Source of the DNA: Nostoc sphaeroides | GTDB taxonomy: Bacteria; Cyanobacteriota; Cyanobacteriia; Cyanobacteriales; Nostocaceae | Length of the DNA: 64,000 bases | Assembly: GCF_003443655.1 (NCBI RefSeq) | Contig: NZ_CP031941.1 | Coordinates: forward strand, 3,532,501-3,596,500 | Direction of reading: 5' to 3' | Part shown: piece by piece, positions 38,552 through 46,807 of the stretch | How positions within the stretch are numbered: position 1 is the stretch's first letter | Layout of the letters: each line of letters starts with the position of its first letter | Position numbers and translations under genes: made by a program | The notes under the pieces: model-generated | Told to the model about the DNA's origin: nothing | Seen by the model: the letters and a program-made list of their open reading frames with translations, nothing else | Databases searched by the model: none

Positions 38552-41500
38552 TCAAGCAGATGTATTGGATGATTGTAACTTAATCCCCAAAACTTGAGTG
38601 TAAGCTCCTCGTGCTTGAGTAACGCCAATTGTGCGTTCGGCTGATTCTATCATCGGACGACGCAAACTCACAACTATAAATTGCGCTTGTTGTGACTGTT
38701 GTTTAATCATTCTAGCTAATCGTTCTACGTTTGCTCCATCTAGGAACATATCTACTTCGTCAAAGGCGTAAAATGGCGATGGGCGGTAGCGTTGCAGGGC
38801 AAAGATAAAGCTCAAGGCTGTAAGTGATTTTTCTCCCCCAGACATGGAAGCTAGGCGCTGTACGGGTTTACCTTTGGGATGTGCGACTAAATTTAACCCA
38901 CTACTAAAGGGATCTTCAGGATTTTCAAGTTGCAAGAAGCCGTCGCCGTCGGAAAGAATGGCGAAAATCGATTGAAAGTTTTCGTTGACGGCATCGAATG
39001 CTTCTTTAAAGGCAAGTTGCCGCAATGTGGTAAAATTTTCAATCCGCAAAAGTAGTTCGGTGCGTTCCCCTTCTAGTGTCTCTAATTTTTGCGTCAGTTC
39101 TTGGAGACGGTTTTGAGTGCGTTCGTATTCTTCCAACGCCAGCATATTAACAGGTTCCATTGCCTGTAAGCGTTTGGTAAGCGATCGCAATTCTTTTTGC
39201 AATTCTTCTAAATCTACCTTATCTGGAACTTCCGGCAAGGGATTTGGTAATTCTGCTCCCATATCCCGCAATTGGTTTTGTAGTGCAATTAGTTCTTCGC
39301 GGCGCTTCTCTTGGGTTTCTTGGAGTTTTTGGATTTCCCATTGTAATTGTTGTTGGCGCAAAAGATGCGATCGCACTTCTTGTTCTGTGGCGTCGCGTTT
39401 CTGTTTTTCTTCTCCTAAATTTTGTTCCATTTGATTTAACGATAAACGGGTTTGGGTGATTTGATCGTCTAGCGTTGTGGTTTGGCTCAAGACGCGATGA
39501 ATCGCGTCTCTACAAGAGGTTTGTTGGGTTTCGTATTCGGTGATTCGCGTTTCTGCTTCTTGGATTTTTTCTTGTAAACGTTGTTGCTGATTTTCTAAAT
39601 TTTTTAATCTTTGTTCGGCTTCCCGTAACGCTGTTTCGCGTTGTTGCAATTGTTGCTCTTGAATTTTAATGGTTGCCTGGATTTGTTGCCATTCGCTGGG
39701 GGTTTGGGATGCTTCTAACTCTGCTAAGGCGTGTCGCAATTGTTGCAATTGAGTTTCTTGTCCCGGTAATTCCCGCTCTAAGATTTCTAATCGGGATTGA
39801 GCTGTGGCTAACTTTTCGCTGTTTTGGGCGAGTTGCGATCGCGTCCCTTCTAATTGCGTTGTTAAATTCTTAATATCTTTCTGCAACTGTTCCAATTGCA
39901 ACTGCTGTTCGCGCCGCGCCTGACGCGATTCTGTGAGTTCTTGGGTGAGTTTTTTGGTTCTGGCTGACAAAGTAGCGATCGCTTCTGTACAACGCTCTAA
40001 AACTCGCTCAATATCCAGCAAGCGACTTTTTAAAGCGATCGCTTCATCAGATTCTGCCGCTTCTGCATTGCCAAAGCGCAAGGCTGAACGCTGGCTGTTA
40101 CTACCACCAGTCATTGCACCACTGGTTTCTAAGAGTTCCCCGTCTAAGGTGACGATGCGATATAATCCTAAGTTTTTCCGCGCCGCCTCCAGGTTGGCAA
40201 ATACCACCGTGTTACCGAAAACATAGCTAAATACATCTTTGTAACGGCGATCGCAATCGACTAAGTTCACAGCATAATTAACGTAACCGTTAGCAAAACG
40301 CAGCGTTGCATCTTGAGTAAATTTAGGAGCGTGAATTTTATTTAGTGGTAAAAAAGTCGCTCTCCCTGCACGTTTCTGTTTGAGCAATTCAATCCCTGCG
40401 GCGGCGATGCTGTCATCTTCCACCACAATATGTCCCAAACGTCCACCGGCTGCCATTTCTAAAGCTAGCTGATGGCGCGGTTCCACTTTTCCTAACTGCA
40501 CAACTAAGCCGCAAAGTCCAGGCATTCCCGATTGTAAGATGACTTTACTCGCTTGGGTTCCTTGGACTTCTTGCTGTGCTTGCGCTTGCGCCTCGATTTT
40601 ATCCAACTGGCGTTGTTTTTCTCGTTGTTCAGAAAGTAACCGTTTTTGGGTTTCCTGTTGGATTAGCAGTTCTTGTTCTGTGGCTGAGAGATTTTGAGCT
40701 AAATTTTGGATGGGTTCGCTAGAGGCGTTAAATTCCGTTTCAATTTGATTACAGTCGGTTTGTTTTTGGGCTAAAAGGGGTTCGTCGCGTTCAATTAAAT
40801 GGGTTTGCTCTGAAATTAATTGCTGTAACTGATTATTGCGTTCTGTGAGTTGTGCTTTTTCTGTGCGTTGCGGTTCTAGAGTTTGCAGCAGAGTTTCAAT
40901 TTGACGGTTGAATGCAGTTTGTTGCTGCACCCAGGCTTCTGAAGCCGAGGCGATTTCTGCGGCGGCTTGGCGGGAGGTTTCTAGAGATTGGTGGGCTTCA
41001 TTTCTTTGGTGCTGGGAAGACGCGATGAATCGCGTCTCTACAAGCTGGGTTTGGGCAATTTCTTCTAGGGAATGACGGTGTTTTTCAATTTCTTGCTGAG
41101 TTTGAAGCAGACGTTTGGCGGTTTCTTGGGAAGTCGTTTGTAATTCTGTTAGCTGACGCTGGAGTTGTTTTCGTTCTGCTTCTTGGGTGGCGAGGGTAGA
41201 TTGTACCGCCAAAAGTTCCTCTTCTCCCAAGGCTTTTACATGGGCGTTGAGTTGTTCAAGTTCAGCAGTTTTTTGGACGATTTGGGAATTTAGGTTTGTG
41301 AGTTGGGTAGTGAGTTCAGTAGAATTGCGATCGCCTGTTTGAATTTCGTGAACTAATTTTTCTTGTTGTGCTTGTAGCGATCGCCATGATAATACAGCTT
41401 CCCAGGATTGTTTGGCGAGAAATTCCGTGCGGAGTTTTTGATATTTCTCAGCTTTAGCCCGATCTTGGGAAAGGCGATCGCGTTGTGCAGTTAATTCTGT

Positions 41501-42205
41501 CTCAATAATCCGACAGCTATCTTCTTTTTCCTTCACCTCATCTAAAGTTGATTTAGCTTGAATGATTTTGCGATCGAATGCAGCCACCCCAGCCAATTCA
41601 TCAATAATTTCCCGCCGTTCCCGCGCATTCATCGAGATAATGCTGGTGACATCCCCTTGCAACACCACGTTGTAGCCTTCAGGATAAACCCGCAGGTTAC
41701 TTAGTTGTTCATGCAATTCCGTTAGCGTGCAAGGTACACCATTGATATAGTAGTTCGATGTGTAACTTCCTTGATGAGTGACTCGCAGCCTTCTAGTGAC
41801 ACTCCACTCAGTTGGGGAGTGGGGACTTGTACTGAGCGGAGCCGAAGTAGTGGGGAGTGGGGAGTGGGAATTCTCTTGATCTTCTTCTGTGCTTTCGTCA
41901 CTCTGCGCCTTTGCGGCTTTGCGTGATAAATCTTCTCCTGATAAATCAAATGTCACAGTGACGCTAGCCTCAATAGAAGCGCGTCCTTTAGCCGTTTGGG
42001 TGTTATTTACCAAATCTGGGAGGCGATCGGCTCGCATTCCTTTAGAACTGGAGAGTCCGAGGCAAAATAGCAGTGCATCTAGAATGTTAGATTTACCCGA
42101 ACCATTTGGCCCAGATATGACAGTACACCCCGGTAGCAAAGGGACTGAGGTTGTGCCACCGAAGGATTTGAAGTTCGTAAGTTCCACGCGCTTGATATGC
42201 ACCAT
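38552..42205 (-). CDS. smc: Chromosome segregation protein SMC
   Basis: SMC dimers organise and separate chromosomes. The 1217-residue protein has Walker A GPNGSGKSNILDALLF (about 33-48), coiled coil, hinge (about 525-650, with GLCGLVVQLGKVEPRHQLAL), coiled coil, then signature LASMSGGEKSLTALSFI (about 1120) and Walker B FYAFDEVDMFLDG. It contains three inserts of repeat DNA. One lies in the head domain (41805-41935; residues SRKAAKAQSDESTEEDQE to LSTSPHSPTE). Two copies of one 26-base palindromic repeat lie in the coiled coils at 39491-39516 and 41019-41044, read in different frames. The frame stays open, so it is probably functional. Confidence 0.96.
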   Translation of the reverse strand: MVHIKRVELTNFKSFGGTTSVPLLPGCTVISGPNGSGKSNILDALLFCLGLSSSKGMRADRLPDLVNNTQTAKGRASIEASVTVTFDLSGEDLSRKAAKAQSDESTEEDQENSHSPLPTTSAPLSTSPHSPTEWSVTRRLRVTHQGSYTSNYYINGVPCTLTELHEQLSNLRVYPEGYNVVLQGDVTSIISMNARERREIIDELAGVAAFDRKIIQAKSTLDEVKEKEDSCRIIETELTAQRDRLSQDRAKAEKYQKLRTEFLAKQSWEAVLSWRSLQAQQEKLVHEIQTGDRNSTELTTQLTNLNSQIVQKTAELEQLNAHVKALGEEELLAVQSTLATQEAERKQLQRQLTELQTTSQETAKRLLQTQQEIEKHRHSLEEIAQTQLVETRFIASSQHQRNEAHQSLETSRQAAAEIASASEAWVQQQTAFNRQIETLLQTLEPQRTEKAQLTERNNQLQQLISEQTHLIERDEPLLAQKQTDCNQIETEFNASSEPIQNLAQNLSATEQELLIQQETQKRLLSEQREKQRQLDKIEAQAQAQQEVQGTQASKVILQSGMPGLCGLVVQLGKVEPRHQLALEMAAGGRLGHIVVEDDSIAAAGIELLKQKRAGRATFLPLNKIHAPKFTQDATLRFANGYVNYAVNLVDCDRRYKDVFSYVFGNTVVFANLEAARKNLGLYRIVTLDGELLETSGAMTGGSNSQRSALRFGNAEAAESDEAIALKSRLLDIERVLERCTEAIATLSARTKKLTQELTESRQARREQQLQLEQLQKDIKNLTTQLEGTRSQLAQNSEKLATAQSRLEILERELPGQETQLQQLRHALAELEASQTPSEWQQIQATIKIQEQQLQQRETALREAEQRLKNLENQQQRLQEKIQEAETRITEYETQQTSCRDAIHRVLSQTTTLDDQITQTRLSLNQMEQNLGEEKQKRDATEQEVRSHLLRQQQLQWEIQKLQETQEKRREELIALQNQLRDMGAELPNPLPEVPDKVDLEELQKELRSLTKRLQAMEPVNMLALEEYERTQNRLQELTQKLETLEGERTELLLRIENFTTLRQLAFKEAFDAVNENFQSIFAILSDGDGFLQLENPEDPFSSGLNLVAHPKGKPVQRLASMSGGEKSLTALSFIFALQRYRPSPFYAFDEVDMFLDGANVERLARMIKQQSQQAQFIVVSLRRPMIESAERTIGVTQARGAYTQVLGIKLQSSNTSA
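39491..39516. repeat. 26-base palindromic repeat inside smc (copy 1)
   Basis: Identical to 41019-41044. Includes GACGCGATGAATCGCGTC. It is read on the smc strand as SCRDAIHRV in the C-terminal coiled coil. Confidence 0.9.
41019..41044. repeat. 26-base palindromic repeat inside smc (copy 2)
   Basis: Identical to 39491-39516, but read as LVETRFIAS in the N-terminal coiled coil because it sits in another frame. Confidence 0.9.
41805..41935. repeat. STRR-type low-complexity insert in the smc head domain
   Basis: GGGGAGT heptamer and GCGCCTTTGCGGCTTTGCG repeats, both common intergenic repeats here. They add about 43 residues between FDLSGEDL and SVTRRLRV. Confidence 0.85.
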
Positions 42206-42603
42206 AGGCCGTGGTTCACTGGGCTAATGAAGAACAAGTGTATCAACTAATAAAAAATTCGCAAGAGGGTAGGGGGAAAATTAGGGATTATCGTAGACGC
42301 GTAGCGGCTTGCCGCAGGCTACCACAAAGGCAAAAGAGACGCAGAGAGGGTAGGATAATCGTGGTTTAGAGAAAATACAATCCTGCTAGAGTTAGCACAA
42401 GCACGAGATTTCATTGCAGGCGCTCAAAAGCAACTATATCAAATCATTCCAGTTTTAGTTGAGATAACTAACTGCTAAGACATCAACTGCAAAGCGTAGG
42501 CGTAGCCCGTCGTAGACATCGCTATCAATTTATTACTATTTATTGCAAGAATATTTTATAAGTATGTAAGATGATTTTAGGGGTAAATATAATAAAGTAA
42601 ATT
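42206..42603. other. 398-base gap, no gene seen
   Basis: Holds a GTAGACGCGTAGCGGCTTGC repeat near 42295, and the fragments AAAGGCAAAAGAGACGCAGAG, both common dispersed repeats. A degenerate reading frame near 42390-42476 could be a gene remnant but is not supported. Confidence 0.45.
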
Positions 42604-42963
42604 ATGCAACTAGAAGATTACTTCGACTTTCAGCGTCCTGATGATATTCGACTCAAAGGTACAAGAGTAGGAATTGAAACTATCCTTTACGAGTACATTC
42701 ACCGCGCTCGAACTCCAGAAGAAATTTCCAACATTTATACATCACTAACACTAGAACAAGTTTACGCGACTATTCTTTATTATTTGCACAACAAAGAAGC
42801 TGTAAGCAACTATATAGCTGATTGGTTGGAATGGAGTCATAGAATGCAAGAAGAACAGCGACGCAATCCCCCACCAGTTGTAATTAAGTTAAAAAAACTG
42901 ATAGCTGAAAGAGAAGCAATCAAAAAAGCACAAGAAAATGACTCTCAAATATCTGCTGGATGA
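42604..42963 (+). CDS. DUF433-family protein, putative antitoxin of a DUF433/DUF5615 pair
   Basis: The 119-residue protein has the DUF433 helix-turn-helix-like core: RPDDIRLKGTRVGIETILYE (about residues 11-30), then RARTPEEISNIYTSLTLEQVYATILYY. DUF433 proteins adjacent to DUF5615 PIN-like proteins are thought to be antitoxins. It overlaps the next gene by 26 bases, so the two are translated together. It is probably a DNA-binding repressor of its own operon; that is inferred. Confidence 0.85.
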   Translation: MQLEDYFDFQRPDDIRLKGTRVGIETILYEYIHRARTPEEISNIYTSLTLEQVYATILYYLHNKEAVSNYIADWLEWSHRMQEEQRRNPPPVVIKLKKLIAEREAIKKAQENDSQISAG

Positions 42964-43300
42964 AAATGTTGCCCCTCTTTATCAGGTTCAACTCAAACGA
43001 CAAAAACGTGATTTAGTTGTCTGGGTAGTTGGCGATCCTGGTACGCCTCCTAAAAGTACATTAGACCCAGAAATATTATGCTGGTGTGAAGAACACTACT
43101 TTTTATTGGTTACGAATAACCGCAAATCTATGCCTGTACATTTGGCTGAACATATCGCCCAAGGACGTAATATACCAGGTATTTTTATTTTGAATGATAA
43201 ATTAACAATTGGTCAGAATATTAATGAATTAATTTTAATTGCTGAAGCATCTTTTGATAACGAATATCAAAATCAAATTCTTCATTTACCACTACTTTAA
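42938..43300 (+). CDS. DUF5615 PIN-like protein, putative toxin partner
   Basis: The 120-residue product starts MTLKYLLDENVAPLYQVQLK, with the acidic residue of LDEN placed as in PIN-like nucleases, then DPEILCWCEEHYFLLVTNNR (about 53-72), the DUF5615 signature VTNN, and ends in LPLL. A PIN-like fold would cut RNA. It follows the DUF433 gene with 26 bases of overlap, as in known pairs of this type. Activity is inferred; the motifs fit. Confidence 0.85.
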   Translation: MTLKYLLDENVAPLYQVQLKRQKRDLVVWVVGDPGTPPKSTLDPEILCWCEEHYFLLVTNNRKSMPVHLAEHIAQGRNIPGIFILNDKLTIGQNINELILIAEASFDNEYQNQILHLPLL

Positions 43301-43461
43301 TAACAATTTCATTAACTAAATGAACTACAGATGTTCATTATATAAAGTCTTAAGGACTAAAGTCCTTACTACGAACTTGCAAATAAAAAACAGGACTTAC
43401 ATCTGCGTAAGTCCTTGTTTAGCTTTTATGCCGATGTTAACTGAGAGCTTCAGTTATTCTT

Positions 43462-43932
43462 TTATGGCATTTTCACAGCTTCAACTTTTGCTTCCACCTT
43501 CACTGTCTTTACACCTTGAACTTCTTTAGCCAAGGTTTCAGCTTTCTTGAGTTCTTCAGCAGAAGTTGCTGTGCCTTTGAGGATAATTTCACCCTCTTTG
43601 TTTTCAACTTGTAACTTATTGCCTGGTAAGCCTTTATTCAACTTTTCACTAACTTGAGTTTTCAAGTTGCTTTTAGCTTTTGTTGCTGCTGTTTTTTCAG
43701 AATCGGTTTTAATAGTATCTGTGCTAACTGCTAAAGGAGTCGTTTGTGTTCCGGGAATTTTGGCAATAGTTTTATCTGCCGTTTGATTTATCTGAGAAGC
43801 TGGTGTTGCTGGTGCTTGAGCGGCTTCATTAGTAGTGTTAGAAGCTTCTGAACCAGTTTTAGGAGCCTCTTGGCAGCCAAAAGTACCAACTACCAAAATG
43901 CTACTAACTAGTAATAGAATTAGCTTTTTCAT
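43462..43932 (-). CDS. BON-domain lipoprotein
   Basis: The ATG at 43932 has GGAGAA upstream; the TTG at 43944 overlaps that site. The product (156 residues) starts MKKLILLLVSSILVVGTFGC, a signal with a lipobox ending in Cys (residue 20), so it should be a membrane-anchored lipoprotein. A Thr- and Ala-rich linker follows (about 25-90). The BON domain is at about 92-150 (LKTQVSEKLNKGLPGNKLQV and EEIILKGTATSAEELKKAETL-like sequence). BON domains bind phospholipid; the role is unknown. Confidence 0.88.
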   Translation of the reverse strand: MKKLILLLVSSILVVGTFGCQEAPKTGSEASNTTNEAAQAPATPASQINQTADKTIAKIPGTQTTPLAVSTDTIKTDSEKTAATKAKSNLKTQVSEKLNKGLPGNKLQVENKEGEIILKGTATSAEELKKAETLAKEVQGVKTVKVEAKVEAVKMP

Positions 43933-44402
43933 TATCTTCTCCAAATTGAATACTAGAAGCGATTAATTGAGGTGTGTGTGATTGTGAGGAGCAGATGTTA
44001 AAAAGCAATTAAATGTGAAGTAGCAAAAGTTCCCAAGCAATTGCTTAGGTTACTAGAAATTGAAACTTAGACGATTTCTTGAGGCTAAGATTTTGCAGCC
44101 ATTTCTCAGAAGCGCCAATCCAATTTTCCTGACGGTTGCTAACCAGGATGCCTCTACATACAGTCTGTAGCTCTCTATGAATTTAATGTAGATGCCCAGA
44201 GCTTCTTTAGGTGGTAGACTGTGCAGCCTGACAGTAGTGACTCGATGTTATCAGATTTAAGTCAGTTTGGCGATATCTAAGCCTATGCAACTCAAAACTT
44301 CAGCATTTTTGCAATTCTGTGGCAGCAAAATTACCAACAAAATGTTACTTTAGAAAACTATGGCTTACTTACAATGCCCCAAATATCAGGAAATATTAGC
44401 CA
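43933..44402. other. 470-base gap, no gene seen; some base-paired segments
   Basis: No coding frame of note. Segment AGCTCT...AGAGCT around 44170-44205 can pair. No identity is proposed. Confidence 0.4.
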
Positions 44403-45323
44403 ATGCCGTACCTTACTTCCGCCCACGAAATTAGTGCCATTGTTGCTGAATATACCAACGCTAAAATGCTGTGGATAGATACAGAAGTTGCTGACTATAA
44501 AAGTCGTAATCCCCGACTATCGCTGATTCAGGTATTAGATAATCCCAAAGATATGAGTGGCGATCGCGTTTACCTTTTAGATGTCCTAGATCAGCCTAAT
44601 ATTATAGCTGAATTTATTGAAGAAATTATGATAAATTCTGCAATTGAAAAAGTTTTTCACAACGCCAGTTATGATCTAAAGCTTCTTGGTAACAAGAAAG
44701 CCAAAAATATTACTTGCACTTTAGAAATGGCAAAAAAAATTCCCTACTATCTTTTACCATTACCTAATTACCAACTTAAAACCATAGCTACATCACTTTG
44801 TAACTTTAACAATATCGATAAACAAGAACAAACAAGCGATTGGGGAAAACGCCCTCTGACTGAAGAACAGATAGAGTATGCTTACTTAGATTGTATTTAT
44901 CTGGCTCAAATTCACTCAAATTTATTAGATTTACAAGCTCAAGCCAGTCCCGATCCTGCAACGGAAGATTTAATATCACTAAGTAGCACATACTCGCAAC
45001 TTGAGCAACAATACAAGTTGTTGAATTCAGAATTTGAGCATTTGCAAGAACGCATGAAAAAAGCCATGCAAGCTCAGAACATATCTGAAACTGCCTATTA
45101 TAAGCTGACTAGTTATGAGCGGACTACAATCAAAGCTACTTTTACAGAATTGGCAAGGCTAGCACAAAGTGAAGGTATTAATTTAGATTTTCCAATCACA
45201 CTCACTCAGAAACTCCAAAAAGATTTAGGGCAAAACCTAGAACAACTCTCTGTAGATATTGAAAAAACCACCTCTTGGCGGCTAAATTCCAAAAATAAAG
45301 AAAGCGATATTGAGGATGAGTAA
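44403..45323 (+). CDS. RNase D-like 3'-5' exonuclease
   Basis: A DEDD-type exonuclease for tRNA or other RNA 3' trimming. The 306-residue protein has the Exo I acidic pair in MLWIDTEVADYKSRNPRLSL (about residues 22-41), Exo II HNASYDLKLLG (about 87-97) and Exo III EEQIEYAYLDCIYLAQIH (about 158-175), matching the DEDDy class. The rest (about 190-306) is helical and coiled-coil-like with no HRDC motif, so it is shorter than classical RNase D. No partner genes. Cytoplasmic. Confidence 0.88.
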   Translation: MPYLTSAHEISAIVAEYTNAKMLWIDTEVADYKSRNPRLSLIQVLDNPKDMSGDRVYLLDVLDQPNIIAEFIEEIMINSAIEKVFHNASYDLKLLGNKKAKNITCTLEMAKKIPYYLLPLPNYQLKTIATSLCNFNNIDKQEQTSDWGKRPLTEEQIEYAYLDCIYLAQIHSNLLDLQAQASPDPATEDLISLSSTYSQLEQQYKLLNSEFEHLQERMKKAMQAQNISETAYYKLTSYERTTIKATFTELARLAQSEGINLDFPITLTQKLQKDLGQNLEQLSVDIEKTTSWRLNSKNKESDIEDE

Positions 45324-45634
45324 ATTGTTTAGTTGGTTACAAATAACAGAATTTATAGAATACAACTTGATACCTTTTCAAACAATCTCTCAGAAATCCA
45401 TTGTCAAAAATTACAGAGATGACAATAGCAAAGAGCTAATTTGACAAGTTTTATACTTTATATTTTCTGATTTTTCCTTAAAATAACTATTAAATAAATC
45501 TATTGAATCTCAGGGAAATTTATTAATTGACTTGAAATCTCTATCAAAAGTTAGAATAACTATTGAGTTAAAGAATTAAAATCTAGATTTTGGTACTAAT
45601 TGCGTTCAGGTGTTATGGCAGTTTATATTAAATT
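45324..45634. other. 311-base gap, no gene seen
   Basis: AT-rich upstream region of the TPR gene, without clear promoter or RNA features. Confidence 0.4.
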
Positions 45635-46477
45635 ATGAGACGGCGTTTATTTAAACAAAAGCGAACAAGGGTAAATCAAGTATTTACCATAGCGATTTTT
45701 ACTACATTGACAGCAATTAGTAGTGTTTCTTGTAGTAAGAATGACAATGTTTTGGTGACAGAAATAGGAGTTAGTCAACCTAGCCGTCGTTCAGCTACAG
45801 CTTCCCTTGGTGGGGAATTCTATCTTCAGGGAAAGAATCAGCATTTAAACGGCGATTTACAAGCTGCGATCGCATCATACAGTAAGGCAATTGCTCAAAA
45901 TTCTCAATATGGCGCTGCCTACAACGGGCGGGGATTAGCTTACTTTGATTTGGGAGACAAGGAAAAAGCGATCGCAGATTACAATCAAGCACTTAACATC
46001 GATCCTAACGACGCCGAAGCCTACAATAACCTGGGGAATGCCCGCGCCTCACTAGGAAATAACAGAGAAGCAGTGAAAGATTACAGTGAAGCGATTCGCC
46101 TGAATCCCAACTACGCCGAAGCCTACAATAACCGGGGAAATGCCCGCGCCACCTTGGGAGAAAAAAGAGGGGCGCTAGATGATCTCGATCAAGCAATTCT
46201 CCTCAACCCCAAATATGCGATCGCTTATAATAACCGAGGAAATGCCCGTGCTGCCAATGGAGATCCACAGGGTGCGATCGCAGATTACAATCAAGCCATT
46301 CGCCTCAATCCTAACTTTGCCCCTGCCTACAATAACCGGGGAAATGCCCGCGCCACCAATGGAGACAAACAGGGCGCACTCAAGGACTTACAACAAGCAG
46401 CAAGCATTTTTCAAAGTCAAGGTAACAACGACTTATATGAACAAGTAACAAAAAACATTAAAGAACTTGGACAGTAG
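45635..46477 (+). CDS. TPR-repeat protein, probable lipoprotein
   Basis: TPR domains bind other proteins. The 280-residue product has a basic start and a hydrophobic stretch (FTIAIFTTLTAISSVSC, about residues 17-33) ending in Cys, consistent with a lipobox. Six TPRs follow at about 34-residue spacing, several nearly identical (YNNRGNARATLGEKRGALDD, YNNRGNARAANGDPQGAIAD), suggesting recent duplication of the repeat. The last part is QAASIFQSQGNNDLYEQVT. It is likely on the periplasmic side of a membrane. STRR repeats begin immediately after the stop codon. Confidence 0.88.
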   Translation: MRRRLFKQKRTRVNQVFTIAIFTTLTAISSVSCSKNDNVLVTEIGVSQPSRRSATASLGGEFYLQGKNQHLNGDLQAAIASYSKAIAQNSQYGAAYNGRGLAYFDLGDKEKAIADYNQALNIDPNDAEAYNNLGNARASLGNNREAVKDYSEAIRLNPNYAEAYNNRGNARATLGEKRGALDDLDQAILLNPKYAIAYNNRGNARAANGDPQGAIADYNQAIRLNPNFAPAYNNRGNARATNGDKQGALKDLQQAASIFQSQGNNDLYEQVTKNIKELGQ

Positions 46478-46541
46478 GGAGTGGGGAGTGGGGAGTGGGG
46501 AGTGGGGGATGAGGGAGCTGTTCTTGAGCAGGGGAGCAGGC

Positions 46542-46737
46542 GTGTCAACTTAACGTAAAAGCCATGTCCCGCAAGGAACTTCAGTTCCTTGCTTATAGCT
46601 AAAGTCTACTGAAGTAGACTAAATATTCCTAAAAATCTTTAGTCTACTTCAGTAGACTTTAGCTTGGAGCCGCTGAAATTTATTTCTGGGCGGGCGTGGA
46701 AGCCAACAGATAAGCGATTTTTAGCTTAAGTTGACAC
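46542..46737. mobile_element. MITE-like element, family E
   Basis: GTGTCAACTTAACGTAAAA at the left matches the complement of TTTTAGCTTAAGTTGACAC at the right (17 of 19). It holds the palindrome AAGTCTACTGAAGTAGACT. Single end copies occur near 6170 and 18853. Confidence 0.65.
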
Positions 46738-46807
46738 CAATGGCAGGGGAGGTAGGGAAAGAAATAAGCAATGAATACCCAATGCCCTATTCCCTATTCC
46801 CTATTCC

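Noticed and set aside
42390..42476. Possible nucleotidyltransferase or HEPN-like remnant upstream of the DUF433 gene
   Set aside because: Only about 25 codons of weak resemblance; cannot be supported.
44100..44260. Possible structured RNA before the RNase D-like gene
   Set aside because: One short stem can form but there is no match to a known RNA, and no promoter or terminator is evident.
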